Positions 32,297-41,470 of a DNA stretch of 42,803 bases are shown piece after piece (position 1 is the stretch's first letter; every line of letters begins with the position of its first letter). Source of the DNA: Chara braunii (lineage: Eukaryota > Streptophyta > Charophyceae > Charales > Characeae). The position numbers and the translations under genes were made by a program. The stretch spans positions 6,973,188 to 7,015,990 of the forward strand of contig BFEA01000011.1 in NCBI GenBank assembly GCA_003427395.1, read 5' to 3'. The notes below the pieces were generated by a model. That model was not told the origin of the DNA. It saw only the letters and a list, made by a program, of their open reading frames with translations, and made no database searches.

Positions 32297-32667
32297 ATCG
32301 AGGCCGAGGCTCGAGAGGGTCAGAAGTTGTACTATGGCTAGACATATTCTTGCGGACTTCGTTTTCTCACGAGGCTGCTTAGGGGACCACGTTAGATTGT
32401 TCCTATATCCGAGTTGTTGTTATTGTGTTTAACTCGACTTGGTAATCTAAAAAAAAGTTAAAACAATTGTTAGATAGGACCAACCGGATGGATAGTATCC
32501 GACTTTCGTCGATGATGGTATTGTCATGCTCAAGCATTGAGGTGTAATCGAGCACGTGATGAAAGGATCACGAGCAGAAGTTTATAAATATAAATTCATT
32601 GTCACGCCTGTGGCAAAACATTGTAATAGCACAGTAAAAATTATATGACATAAGGATTCTTTACAAG
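32297..32667. other. Tail of the gene-like region, then spacer
   Basis: Coding-like sequence fades by about 32345. An A-rich TATAAATATAAATTC stretch lies near 32582. No further gene is seen. Confidence 0.4.
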
Positions 32668-33608
32668 ACGTGCAACACTTCACGAATTGCATTTGGTCAA
32701 GAATCATCCGCAAAGCAACATATCATCCAATAAGATTAGAAACGTATGGGGACGGGTATGCGCGTGTCTAATCTTAGGCCGGTCGTAGGATGGAATGAAT
32801 AACTTAGGCAGCGCATCTCATCGAGTCAAAATAGGGGAAGTTTAACTACCTTGTCGGATGCGTAGAGGTTATTGTCAAAACAAATTTTTCGTTGGTGGTT
32901 CAATATGATTTTTTTTTTATCGAGTTCAATCCGGGGTGGTTTGGTTTTTATTTCGATCTTGCATTATTAGTTCTACTATATGGTGCTTAATTTTTTTCAG
33001 TTATCGTTTTAACTTATTTTGAATTGTATATACATGTTTATCGATTACGATCAATTCGTTTTGATATAATTGTATGCGGTCATTATTACGTTTTTTTTGC
33101 TAGTGTTTAGGAATAGGGTTGAGCTACGGGTTTTACGCTTGGTTAAAACCGTTCTAATTGACCGACATTTGTTTCGTACCTAGGAGATAAGCGTCCTAGG
33201 GAACGGATGACGTATGAGTTCAAATGACGTTTTAACCGAGCGTACCTATACTGCAGCGAACGACTAAACGCCCTCGACATACCTACCTCTTCGATTGCAT
33301 ATAAAAGTTTTCCCATGTGGACCAGTAGCTCGGTAGGGATACGCCCCTAAGTATAGTGACAACCCCTTAGGGAGGGTAAGTTTTGCCCCGCGGGACTCTA
33401 TCCTGTTGTAGGGGACCACGGGAAGCACGACTGGCGCACTCGGCTAGAGCGGCGAAGTGACATTGCAACCCCGCCCATTTCGGCGGTCCGCGAAATTATT
33501 CAAGCATCGTCCCGAGATGTCTGTTGTTTTGTTTTTCTTTAACTCCTACTTGATATGACTAGGAGGAATCTTGCCTTTTTCGAAAAAGGAGGGAGTTGAT
33601 TCATTCGA
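32668..33608 (+). repeat. Segment R with module r, left copy of a direct pair
   Basis: Aligns along its length with 38238-39140: CAACACTT, TCAAGAATCATCCGCAAAGC, CTAATCTTAGG, TGGAATGAATAACTT, CAGCGCATCTCATC, GGTTTTACGCTTGGTT, the hairpin CCTAGG/CCTAGG (33179-33200), CCTATACTGCAGCGAACGA, TAGCTCGGTAGGGATACGCC, ACAACCCCTTAGGGAGG and CGCGGGACTCTATCCTGT. Similarity begins near AGACGTGCAACACTTC and fades by GATTCATTCGACAG. The two copies enclose about 4.6 kb in direct orientation. Confidence 0.85.
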
Positions 33609-33895
33609 CAGCGGAACATAACAACGAACACCACTTGAATGCACTGTAGTATCTGTCTGTCGCTGTTCAACACAAAAACAATAATTGCACGAAGTATAGC
33701 AGCAACAACCGTAATCTTGAGTAAAACTGACAGTAATAACCTAAAACAATGGTCTGAGAGCGTATAAGTCAAAACCCCAATAACAGGCTTAAGAATAACA
33801 ATAGTGCTGCTTGACGAAAATCATCAGTCGAATCTAAGAAAACCAACACCTCAAATATGGTATTTGCTACTATCGAGGGAAATAACTTTTTGCCC
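33609..33895. other. Spacer within the R-P-Q-R block
   Basis: CAACAATAACAG-like A-rich words. Weak resemblance to the beginning of segment P near 8440 (GCGGAACA.AACAAC). No gene. Confidence 0.4.
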
Positions 33896-34177
33896 ATGTT
33901 GCCCATTGCTACAGCAATAAACTGCGTTTTCGTAAAAATTGAGTTTTTTTTTCGTTTTGCAATTCGTACTCGAGAGACCTCAAGAGGTCATTTGACATGT
34001 TCGATGAGGGCCATATTTTGGGATGAGTGGTAGTCTCATGGATGATTACTCATCCCAAAAAATGACCCTTACCGGACAGGACAAACGACTTTTTTATGAC
34101 ACTTAAGTACAAATTGCGAAATAGAAAAAAACTTGATTTTAACAAAAATGCAGTTAATAACAATCTAAAGGTTGCAG
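33896..34177. repeat. Foldback palindrome with arms of about 140 bp
   Basis: Left arm 33896-34034 and right arm 34037-34177 are imperfect reverse complements. Paired landmarks are TAAACTGCG/TGCAGTTAAT, TTTTGCAATTCGTAC/GTACAAATTGCGAAA, TTTGACATGTTCG/CCGGACAGGACAAA and, at the tip, GGGATGAGT/ACTCATCCC. Only a few bases separate the arms at the centre (about 34036). It lies between segments R and P. No reading frame. Confidence 0.85.
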
Positions 34178-34224
34178 CAGCATCGACAGTCTCTTCCATA
34201 AAGCACGAGGGCACACCCAAAAGA

Positions 34225-34600
34225 AAACACAATGACAATACTTGAGATCGCAACAATAATTAATGCTCAATAACACGGACAAGAGTATTTGCTGCGAATT
34301 TTAAACGTCGGACGTTGTCTGACTATTTCGTTGAATTGAAGGACTTGATGAGACTGACATTGTCAAAAGTTTGTTCAGACTAAGCCTATGACCAAGAGAT
34401 TGAAACTTTTATGAACTATAGTTCGGATGCTTGTGTCGTCCGAAGATGATGGCGGTAGTCAACAGTTTTGTCGAGGCCGCAGAGACATGCAAACATGAAA
34501 ATGCTAGAACCAGACCTATTCTACCTAAGCAGCCGCGCCAGGGATGCGGGGATGGTGAGAAGGACTAACACAGCCAGAGGGTCGTGTCTTTTCTAAAAGG
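34225..34600 (+). repeat. Segment P copy within the R-P-Q-R block
   Basis: Partner of 8440-8860; anchors are listed there. The match is clearest at GGACTTGATGAGACTGACA (34354-34372) and declines after about 34560. Confidence 0.65.
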
Positions 34601-35154
34601 GCGGACATCAGGGTTCCGAAGGCAAACCCACGATGAAAAGGGTGGATTGTCGGGCCTACCAGACCTAGCCAGCCGGCTCGATGGCGGGGCGGCCTACCTT
34701 TGGAGGGGATAGGCAGACTGCATCAGCCTACCCCAGAAAGTAGGCGGCCTACTGGGCCTCAACCCTTCAAATAGAATAGTGGCAGGCATAACTTTTGTGA
34801 TAGGAGCTAGCCCAGTAAGTATCGCATTCAACTTTCACCCAACAGATGATGGGATCGAGCCCGACGATGTCTTGTCTGGGTTTGCTCCTTTTTGGAGCTG
34901 CCCACCATATAGCCTTGAAGCGCGGTCATTTTTTATCGCGAGATCGTCAGATCTCACAACCGAAACGGCCGCGCGACTGCAAGCACAGCCCCTACTCAAC
35001 GATGACACGCATAAATCAAGAAATAGTCCAAAATTTGTTTTTCGATCCCCATGGCGATCGAACTTGGATCCGCGCCTTGAAAGGAACAGGGGGAGAAACG
35101 CCAGCGAGACGTGGTATTGACACAGTGGCCGTTGGCTTAGCTTATGCCAACGAC

Positions 35155-35157
<3 letters not shown>
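34601..35157. other. GC-richer stretch with overlapping open frames, no gene called
   Basis: Two overlapping plus-strand frames (34779-35120 and 34846-35361) are open. Neither starts in a convincing way, and the longer one runs through a poly-A tract as lysines. Short stems GAGATC/GATCTC (34940-34955) and CGTTGGC/GCCAACG (35130-35152) are present. Confidence 0.4.

Positions 35158-35198
<41 letters not shown>
35158..35198 (+). repeat. Poly-A tract, 41 A
   Basis: Follows directly after the CGTTGGC/GCCAACG hairpin. It could be the 3' tail of a retroposed copy, but no parent sequence or duplication is identified. Confidence 0.95.
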
Positions 35199-35199
<1 letters not shown>

Positions 35200-35291
35200 C
35201 GAAAACGAGGCAACGGCCTCGTAGGAACAAAAGGCAGAAGAACAGTCTTTTCAGGCTGTGTGGGAACATGTTTAGCTCCTCACTCAGAAGG

Positions 35292-35329
35292 CACGAACAT
35301 TCGTGACCGCGAGATCTTAAATCTCGCGG
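35292..35329. other. Two adjacent perfect hairpins
   Basis: CACGAA/TTCGTG (35292-35305) is followed at once by CCGCGAGAT/ATCTCGCGG with a 5-base loop (35307-35329). Confidence 0.6.
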
Positions 35330-35469
35330 CTCACAACACACGAGTGAAGAAGGAACTGTAGGAGTTGAGTGGAGAGGGAGAAAGAGAGAAATGGAAGGAT
35401 GAGAGCGAGGAGGACCTACTCCTCCCGACCTGCCAGTTGCCTCCCAGTTGTCAGGAGGGAAAGAAGAAG

Positions 35470-35517
<48 letters not shown>
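35470..35517 (+). repeat. Poly-A tract, 48 A
   Basis: Preceded by a GAAGAAGAA run. A phrase of about 45 bp just before it (CCCGACCTGCCAGTTGCC...CAGGAGGG) resembles 35775-35825 (CCCAACCTGACAACTACC...CAGGAGAGGG). Confidence 0.95.
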
Positions 35518-35518
<1 letters not shown>

Positions 35519-36156
35519 GAGAAAACAGGAACAAATTTTATAAAAATCGGTATTTTTTTTAATTGCGCTAATATTTTTTTGGTGGCGTAAACCAATTTTG
35601 TCAGCCTTGAATTTTTTTTCTGTAGGTAGCTAGACACCTAGGTCATACGAGTGAATGTTTTCATATTTTGTTATTGGGCGAATGTTTTTTTTTAAATCAT
35701 CAAAGACGGGGTACTTTTTGCACTCCGGGCTGAGTCTGTTGGGATTTAAACTCATGAATTTTCACGAGTTGTTTCCCTACCTCTCCCAACCTGACAACTA
35801 CCTTTCCCGTTTTCAGGAGAGGGCAAAAGAAATGCAAGGAGAGGACAACAACAGCCACAACCACGAACGTGGCCGCGACCGTGCTTCAAGTACAGACTAA
35901 TCAGACCAAACCTGTAACTTGAAGGGACGAGGGGGAAAGTGGTTGTACACAACCACTTTTGTGACGTACCTGCACTTGATAACGTGTTGGGTACAGGAAA
36001 AAAAAGGAAAGAGGCAGTTGAGGGTAACTGTCTCCCTAAGTGTGTGGATGAGGTGCGAGAACCTTACACCCTTGATCGTGTTGAGATCAAGGGCCCCAGG
36101 CAAGTGACGAATTTTACCTGGCGGCAATTGAGGCTGCTGCTGCCCTTCTCAGCCAC
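35518..36156. other. Spacer before the putative promoter
   Basis: Contains small stems GTGGTTGT/ACAACCAC (35939-35956) and CCCTTGATC/GATCAAGGG (near 36069-36093). No gene is seen. Confidence 0.45.
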
Positions 36157-36163
36157 TATAAAA
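36157..36163 (+). promoter_or_regulatory. Possible TATA box upstream of the Q-R block
   Basis: TATAAAA in the context CAGCCACTATAAAAGAGGC is a good plant-type TATA box. Transcription would start near 36190-36200, about 240 bp before the 52-bp minisatellite and into segments Q and R. If the Q-R block is a long terminal repeat or a transposon body, this could be its promoter. No transcript evidence is available. Confidence 0.4.
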
Positions 36164-36439
36164 GAGGCAGTTGTCCTCCAGCTGCCTCACAATTGCCTCC
36201 AGCAACCAGTGTGCGACATCACACTTGCCTCATTGCTGGTGTGCTGGAGAGGAGGCAAGAGTGTTGCAGACGGAGCTGGAGGACGGCAATGGAGTGAGGC
36301 GAGGAGGAGGAGACAACCATAGCTTGGCTGGAGCACTCCGCTTCATCCAATGGCTGGCTAGTCTAGGGGGATTTACAGCAGCGCAGCGAGGAGCGGTCGT
36401 GAGATGCGACAGGGGGCGACGACGACGCTGCGGCGCTGG

Positions 36440-36865
36440 GAAGGTGTTGTGGCACGGCGTCATGGGGAGGTGTTGCACGAGCGGTGCGGCGTTGATGGCA
36501 GCCATTTTTCTTACGTGTTAGGGAGGTACTGTCCGGGTGACGTGGCGTCGACGGCGGCTATTGCGGTAGTGCAGGGAAGTATTGCCGGACTTGTGGCACG
36601 GCGACACTTGATTTTTTTTTTTGGCAGGGAAGTGCTGTCGGATTTGCGGCACGGCGGCACTTGATTTTTCTTTTGGCAGGGAAGTGCTACCGGATTTGCG
36701 GCGCGGCGGCACTTGATTTGTTTTTGGCAGGGAAGTGCTGCCGGACTTGTGGCGCGACGACAATTTATTTTTCTTTTGGCGCGGAAGTGTTGGCGGATTG
36801 GTGGTGCGACAACAATTGTTTTTTTTTCTTTGGTGTGGAAATGCTATTGGACTAGCGACATAGCA
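36440..36865 (+). repeat. 52-bp minisatellite, about eight units
   Basis: The unit (GGCACGGCGGCACTTGATTT, T-rich, GGCAGGGAAGTGCTGCCGGA, TTTGC) repeats with starts at 36543, 36595, 36648, 36700, 36751, 36803 and 36855, and more weakly before 36543. Spacing is 51-53, which is not a multiple of three, so the frames reading through it are not a protein repeat. A diverged inverted counterpart lies at 29040-29370. Confidence 0.9.
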
Positions 36866-37039
36866 ACAGGGATTTGTCGCATGGCAGCGACGGAGTTTTT
36901 TTTCTACGGCGCGGTGTCTGTTTTGTTTGATGAGGTTGTGCTACCAGAGTTGGAGTGTGAAGCGGCGGCGGCAACGTGACGTGGTGGCAGTTGGCGCGTG
37001 CGACACTATGAAATCTGCGTCAGGACCGAATGTTGGGGG

Positions 37040-37320
37040 TTGGGACTGCCTCGGCTCTTGTGGCAGTGGTACCGGACCATTTGGGACTGCCTAGGACCAG
37101 TTGGGACTGGCGCGTGGCGTATGCGGTCACAGCGACAGTCTCAAGACTGGTTGGGTTTAGTAGGACTCGGGTATTTTTTTAGGAGTGAGGCGTGAAGTTA
37201 TTGTGGTTAAAGGTCTTTTGACAAGGTGGTTGGTGGCGTAGGACCATCTGGGACCACTTGGGACCAGTTGGGACAAACGTGGGAGCAGTTGGGACTGTCT
37301 TGGAACCAACATTTTTTTGG
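37040..37320 (+). repeat. Degenerate GGGACCAGTTGGGACT repeats
   Basis: GGGAC words followed by T/C-A-G/C-TT recur at 11-12 base spacing, densest at 37243-37297, and more loosely around 37040-37145. Confidence 0.75.
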
Positions 37321-37467
37321 GGACTCGTGCGACTTGCCGCCATCGAAACTGGGACTACCACGTGTGAGACTTGCGAGTCGGGAACAGATTGGGACAAGCA
37401 GTTGGCTTGAGACTTGCCGTCGGACTGCAGTTTTCTTTGACGACAAATATATTATTTCTTGGCCTTC

Positions 37468-38237
37468 TTGAGTGAGCCAGGGCGCGTTCGGCACCACTTC
37501 ACTCAAGGGCAGTCAGTTGATTGACTCAAATTCCTTTTCACACATGTGTGAGCCCACATTTTGCTTGACTCTGTTTGTTTTGCATGTTCAAAGGAAAAGG
37601 TTGAGTAAAACGTATGCGGTCATGAATGTGAAAAGTGGGATATGACGGGAGTATGGGTTGCTGGATTTTTTGGACCTGTTGGTTGTTTTTGTGCGTGCAG
37701 GCAGGCAGAAGGATGCTTGCCAAGGAGAATGGTTAATGCCTTATCGAGATGAGAAAAAAAATTGTTCTCTTTATACCTTTCGTCTACCTACTTATTTAAA
37801 GGACTTGTTCAAGTTGTTCTGGAAAATAAGAATCTAGTGCATGTTGTAAAATGAATCCGATTGAAATAAAGCAGATAAGGTCAAATAAAATTAGTTTTTT
37901 CCTGAGGATTACTCGTTTTATCCTGAATGATCTTACCTACATGTACCTGTCAAATGATTCTCATTCTTTATCTCCTCTGTTTTGTTTTCATCCAAGTTAC
38001 CATGAACTTAGGAGAGATAAGAATAATTGAAAGCTACTTGCAACGGATACATCCCCTCTCTTAAGGAAGCATCAGGGGTTAGTGTTCGTTGCTTTAGGAG
38101 CTGACCCTGTTTATCGATCCATAGTGGACCATTCTACAGGGGTGTACTTTGCCGATTCGATGAAAACGGTCCGACTTTTGAGATCCGAGTTTTGTGTTCG
38201 GCCGAGGAGGAGTACCCCAGACCACTTCCTAGAGCGA
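37468..38237 (+). repeat. Segment Q of the plus-strand block
   Basis: Partner of 9225-9975 (same orientation) and 27891-28600 (inverted). Here it leads directly into segment R at 38238 without the extra 310 bp found in the inverted copy. Confidence 0.8.
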
Positions 38238-38495
38238 GAGACATGTAACACTTCAAGCAATGCACCTGATCAAGAATCATCCGCAAAGCAGTCTGTCATC
38301 CAAAAAGATTGGGAAGGTGTGGAGATGGGTTTATCCGTACCTAATCTTAGGTCGGCGTTAGGTGGAATGAATAACTTTGTCAGCGCATCTCATCAAGTAA
38401 AAAATAAGGTTTTCCGACTACCGTGTCTGCTGCATTTATGTTATTGTCGAAAGTCAATTCCTCCTTGGCGATTGTATGATTTTTGTGGAGTTTGA
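38082..38495 (+). pseudogene. Degraded frame of 137 codons across the Q/R junction
   Basis: Opens at GTG and ends at TGA 38493-38495. Parts match other copies in the same frame: residues around STPDHFLE resemble the frame at 9861-10256, and DQESSAK with RSALGGMN can be read, with stops, in the inverted copy on the minus strand at 27600-27440. Repeated retention of the same frame hints at a former protein of the repeat family. No ATG and no known domain. The alternative is that conserved DNA merely carries an open frame. Confidence 0.35.
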
Positions 38496-39140
38496 CCCAC
38501 GGTGGTCGAGTTCTATTTTGACCTTGTGTATTTAATGATGATTTTGATTATTTCGATTATCATTACAGATGGGATATACATTCATATCGACTAAGTACGG
38601 TTCCTTTTGGTATAACTATGAATGATTGTTATAACTTTCTTTTGACTAGTGTTTAAAGAGGTAAGGAGGTTTCACGCTTGGTTGAGACCATCCTTGTCGA
38701 TCGGCGTATGCTTCGTACTTAGGATATCAACACCCTAAGGAACGAACGATGTTCGGGTTCAATAGGCATTTTAATCGTGCGTACCTATATTACAGTGAGC
38801 GAGGAAACGCCATCGGCTGACCCACCTATGCAACTGCATGTACAAGCTTTCGCACGTGGGTCAGTAGCTCTGTAGGGATACGCCCCTAAGGGTGGTGACA
38901 ACCCCTTAGGGAAGCAAGTTTATGCCCCGCGGAAACCTATCCTGTCGTAGTTGGCGCACACGGCTAAAGCGGCGAGGGGACGACGCGACCACGGCCGTCT
39001 CGGCGGTCCACGAAATTATTTATGCACCGTCCCCGAGTTGTCTCTTTGTTAAGTTTGTTTTGTTTAAACTCCTGCGTGACATGGCCGGGAGGACTCCCAC
39101 CTCTTTGCGAGAAAAAACGGATGTCGATGCGCTCGACACC
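38238..39140 (+). repeat. Segment R with module r, right copy of a direct pair
   Basis: Partner of 32668-33608. It contains the hairpin CTTAGG/CCTAAG (38718-38739) and the hairpin CCCTAAGGG/CCCTTAGGG (38884-38911), then ACGGCCGTCTCGGCGGTCCA, CTGCGTGACATGGCCGGGAG and TCGATGCGCTCGACACCGCC. Its last part (38665-39140) is the piece found alone at 2830-3215 and 40976-41470. Confidence 0.85.
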
Positions 39141-39549
39141 GCCATCATTAATTCACTTTCATCCTTTCCGCTTGATTCCTTCCGCTACCTCCTAGTTACC
39201 CACACAGTCAGGCGTTGTGTAGGTGAGCACCGAGATTAGTGCTGCTAATAACGAAATTATTGAAGAAGAATAGTATCACGACAAACTGTATTTTAACATA
39301 TACAAAATGTGTAAAATGAGAATGAATCTTTCGCTAAGTATCAGTGAGGTACATCCGCCACTTGCTGTCATCGTGGCCTCGTCCCTCACACATACTTCAA
39401 GACCTGCCCCTATCTCGTCGACCTCCTCTTTTTTTTTCTTTTTTTTTTTTAATCTCTTTACTTGTTCATTCTCTCTTCTCCTTCTCATACCATCATATTT
39501 TCTCTCACTTCATCATGTCTCATTTTTTTATCGGTCTACCCCCTCAATG
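39141..39549. other. Pyrimidine-rich stretch, no gene seen
   Basis: T and C tracts near 39425-39560. Frames here result from low complexity. Confidence 0.45.
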
Positions 39550-39649
39550 GACTTACATCTTCCTCTATGATGAACTTAACGTAGAATCCCGACTAGGTTG
39601 ACTTACATCTACCACCATGATGAACTTAATGTAAAATACCAAGTAGGTT
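39550..39649 (+). repeat. 50-bp tandem duplication
   Basis: GACTTACATCTTCCTCTATG starts the unit at 39550, and GACTTACATCTACCACCATG starts the second at 39600. Both share GATGAACTTAA, GTA.AAT and TAGGTT. About 85 percent of positions look identical by eye. Confidence 0.88.
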
Positions 39650-40056
39650 TATGCATCCCATTTTAACATTTCAAAATTGTCATTGTTAGAAAGTAGACAG
39701 AAAAAAAAAATGATGAAAGTGATATGTATAGTCATAAAAAAGGTAATTACTTCAACAGACAACCACCACGATGAATGCGACCAACACAAAGTGGAGAAGA
39801 CTGACCATGAGCAGAACAATGGAGACAGACACGATTACAAAAAAGACGTTCATAATGATGACGAGAAGTGACGTCGATGAGAAAGCGGTCGTACTATAGT
39901 GGCAACGACCCTCAAGCATGCAAATTTGAAATATACCTTCAGCTAGACCGAGGGGTGTATCTTTTGCTATAACATAAAAATATATACAAAAAATGTAAAT
40001 GAATACTCCATTATAATAAAGGAAAGTATACCGCCATCGTACCCTTCCTCTCTTCG
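39650..40056. other. Intergenic stretch, no gene seen
   Basis: A hydrophilic 64-codon frame at 39677-39871 consists of Lys, Asp and His from A-rich GAC/CAC sequence. No motif. Confidence 0.4.
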
Positions 40057-41049
40057 GTGTTGTGCCCGACAGGGTTCACCATCTTTCGGGTCCCAACAGA
40101 CATGCACACACTTAAACCTCTCATATCAAATCGTGGTTCGCGGATAATGTACCCACGTAAGCACCTTGATAATCCTCCTTTCTCTCACGATTTTCTCAAT
40201 AAGCCCTCTCTTCTTTACTTTTCATTCTGCCTGTCTGAGGTCAATACTGCTCGCATCATCTCATTGACCGACATCTATAATTCCAATAACAATTTCCCTC
40301 CTCCTGACTTCTTCATCGTTTCCGTCTACCTTCGTTTTTTTTTTTATTCCTCTCTCTCATATCTTATGTTTTAGTCTTTTAATAACAAAACTAACACTAA
40401 ACTTTCGGTCATCGCCTTGAAACACCCAATTACCTCTTGCCCTTACTGTTATGAAATAGACAGACACAACTTGATTTCATTCGTTACTACTCACGTCTTC
40501 GTCGTCCTCCTTGTCGAAGTATTATGCTTCTTCTTCGATCCAGTGGTGCAACTTATCGAGGCGTTGCAATCCGGTTTCTCTCAACTCTCGACAATGAATA
40601 TGATTGAAATGAAACGAGTGACAACCCCATACCCGTTATCGGGCTACTAGTTCAACTATACAAAATATTCCCCTTCTAAACGTATCGAACCTACTCCCCC
40701 GCCTACGTTCATTCGATAACTGCAAGGAATAATATTGAGCATCACTTACGAAAGTCTTATTTGCCCCATTCCAGTTTTAACAGTCGTTCTCAAAGACCGA
40801 TCTGCAGACAATAGCTTTAAGATATCATCATCAGACCGACTGATCCCAATTCAAAACTGTAGTACTTCACCTATATGCATCAAGTGGAGTTCTAACTCAT
40901 GTCTACATTTCAACAATTATGGGTTATACCGAGTTAGGCTAGCTGTCATCACTACCAATCTTATAACTGGTACTGGTGTCGAACGCCTCGACTCCCATAT
41001 TTTTTCGCAAAAAACGAGAGCCCTCATGACCGCGTCACGTAGGAGTTAA
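40057..41049 (+). pseudogene. Decaying reading frame of about 330 codons with three stops
   Basis: One frame remains open from 40057 to 41049 apart from TAG 40372-40374, TAG 40648-40650 and a TAA near 40718. In AT-rich DNA many more stops would be expected by chance. However, the plus strand is pyrimidine-rich here, which lowers stop frequency. The product would contain hydrophobic stretches (ISFVTTHVFVVLLVEVLCFF, near 40470-40530) that could span a membrane, and a Ser/Thr-rich end. It opens at GTG, not ATG, and its end runs into module r. No family is recognised. It could be a real pseudogene or a composition effect. Confidence 0.25.
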
Positions 41050-41470
41050 AAAAAATATGAGGACAATTTGGGGAAAAAAAATATGAGGACAATTTGGGGA
41101 CAACACATATGTAATTCCACAACCGTCGAGATGAACGAGGTTGTGTTGTCGTCTCGCCGCTCCAGCCGGGTGCGCCAACCGTAGCTCTCACGGCCCCTTA
41201 TGACAACATATTTTTCCGTGAGGCACAACTTACCTTCCCTAAGGGGCTGTCACCACCCTTATGTGGGTATCCCTACCGAACTATTTCCCCATGTATGAAA
41301 GCTTTTACATGTAGTCGCAAAGGTAAATCAACTGATCATGTTTGCTCGCTCGCTGAAATATAGGCACGTATGGTTATAACGTCATCATGAACCCGAACAA
41401 CGTTCGTCCCTTAGGGCGCTGATCTCCTAAGTATGAGCTCGTGTTGGTCGATTAGGACAGTTTCGAACCC
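40976..41470 (-). repeat. Module r copy (solo), with a small internal duplication
   Basis: Reverse complement of 38665-39140: GGTGTCGAACGCCTCGACTCC, CATGACCGCGTCACGTAGGAG, GCCGCTCCAGCCGGGTGCGC, CAACTTACCTTCCCTAAGG, GGTATCCCTACCGAACTA, AAAGCTTTTACATG, and the hairpin CTTAGG/CCTAAG (41410-41431). Similarity stops soon after AAACTGTCC on the family strand, so only the r core is present, like a solo element. Termini share no obvious flanking duplication. Confidence 0.85.
41048..41099 (+). repeat. Exact 26-bp tandem duplication
   Basis: Eight A followed by TATGAGGACAATTTGGGG occurs twice without change (41048-41073, 41074-41099). It is absent from the other module r copies, so it arose after this copy inserted. 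Confidence 0.95.

Noticed and set aside
34846-35361. 171-codon plus-strand frame
   Set aside because: Runs through a 41-base poly-A tract as lysines and overlaps another open frame. There is no sign of selection.
35158-35517. Two poly-A tracts as tails of processed retrocopies
   Set aside because: No polyadenylation-type parent transcript, no intact upstream frame and no flanking target duplication could be identified.
38884-38911. CCCTAAGGG words taken as plant telomere repeats
   Set aside because: The telomere unit TTTAGGG is not repeated in tandem here. The words form a hairpin of module r.
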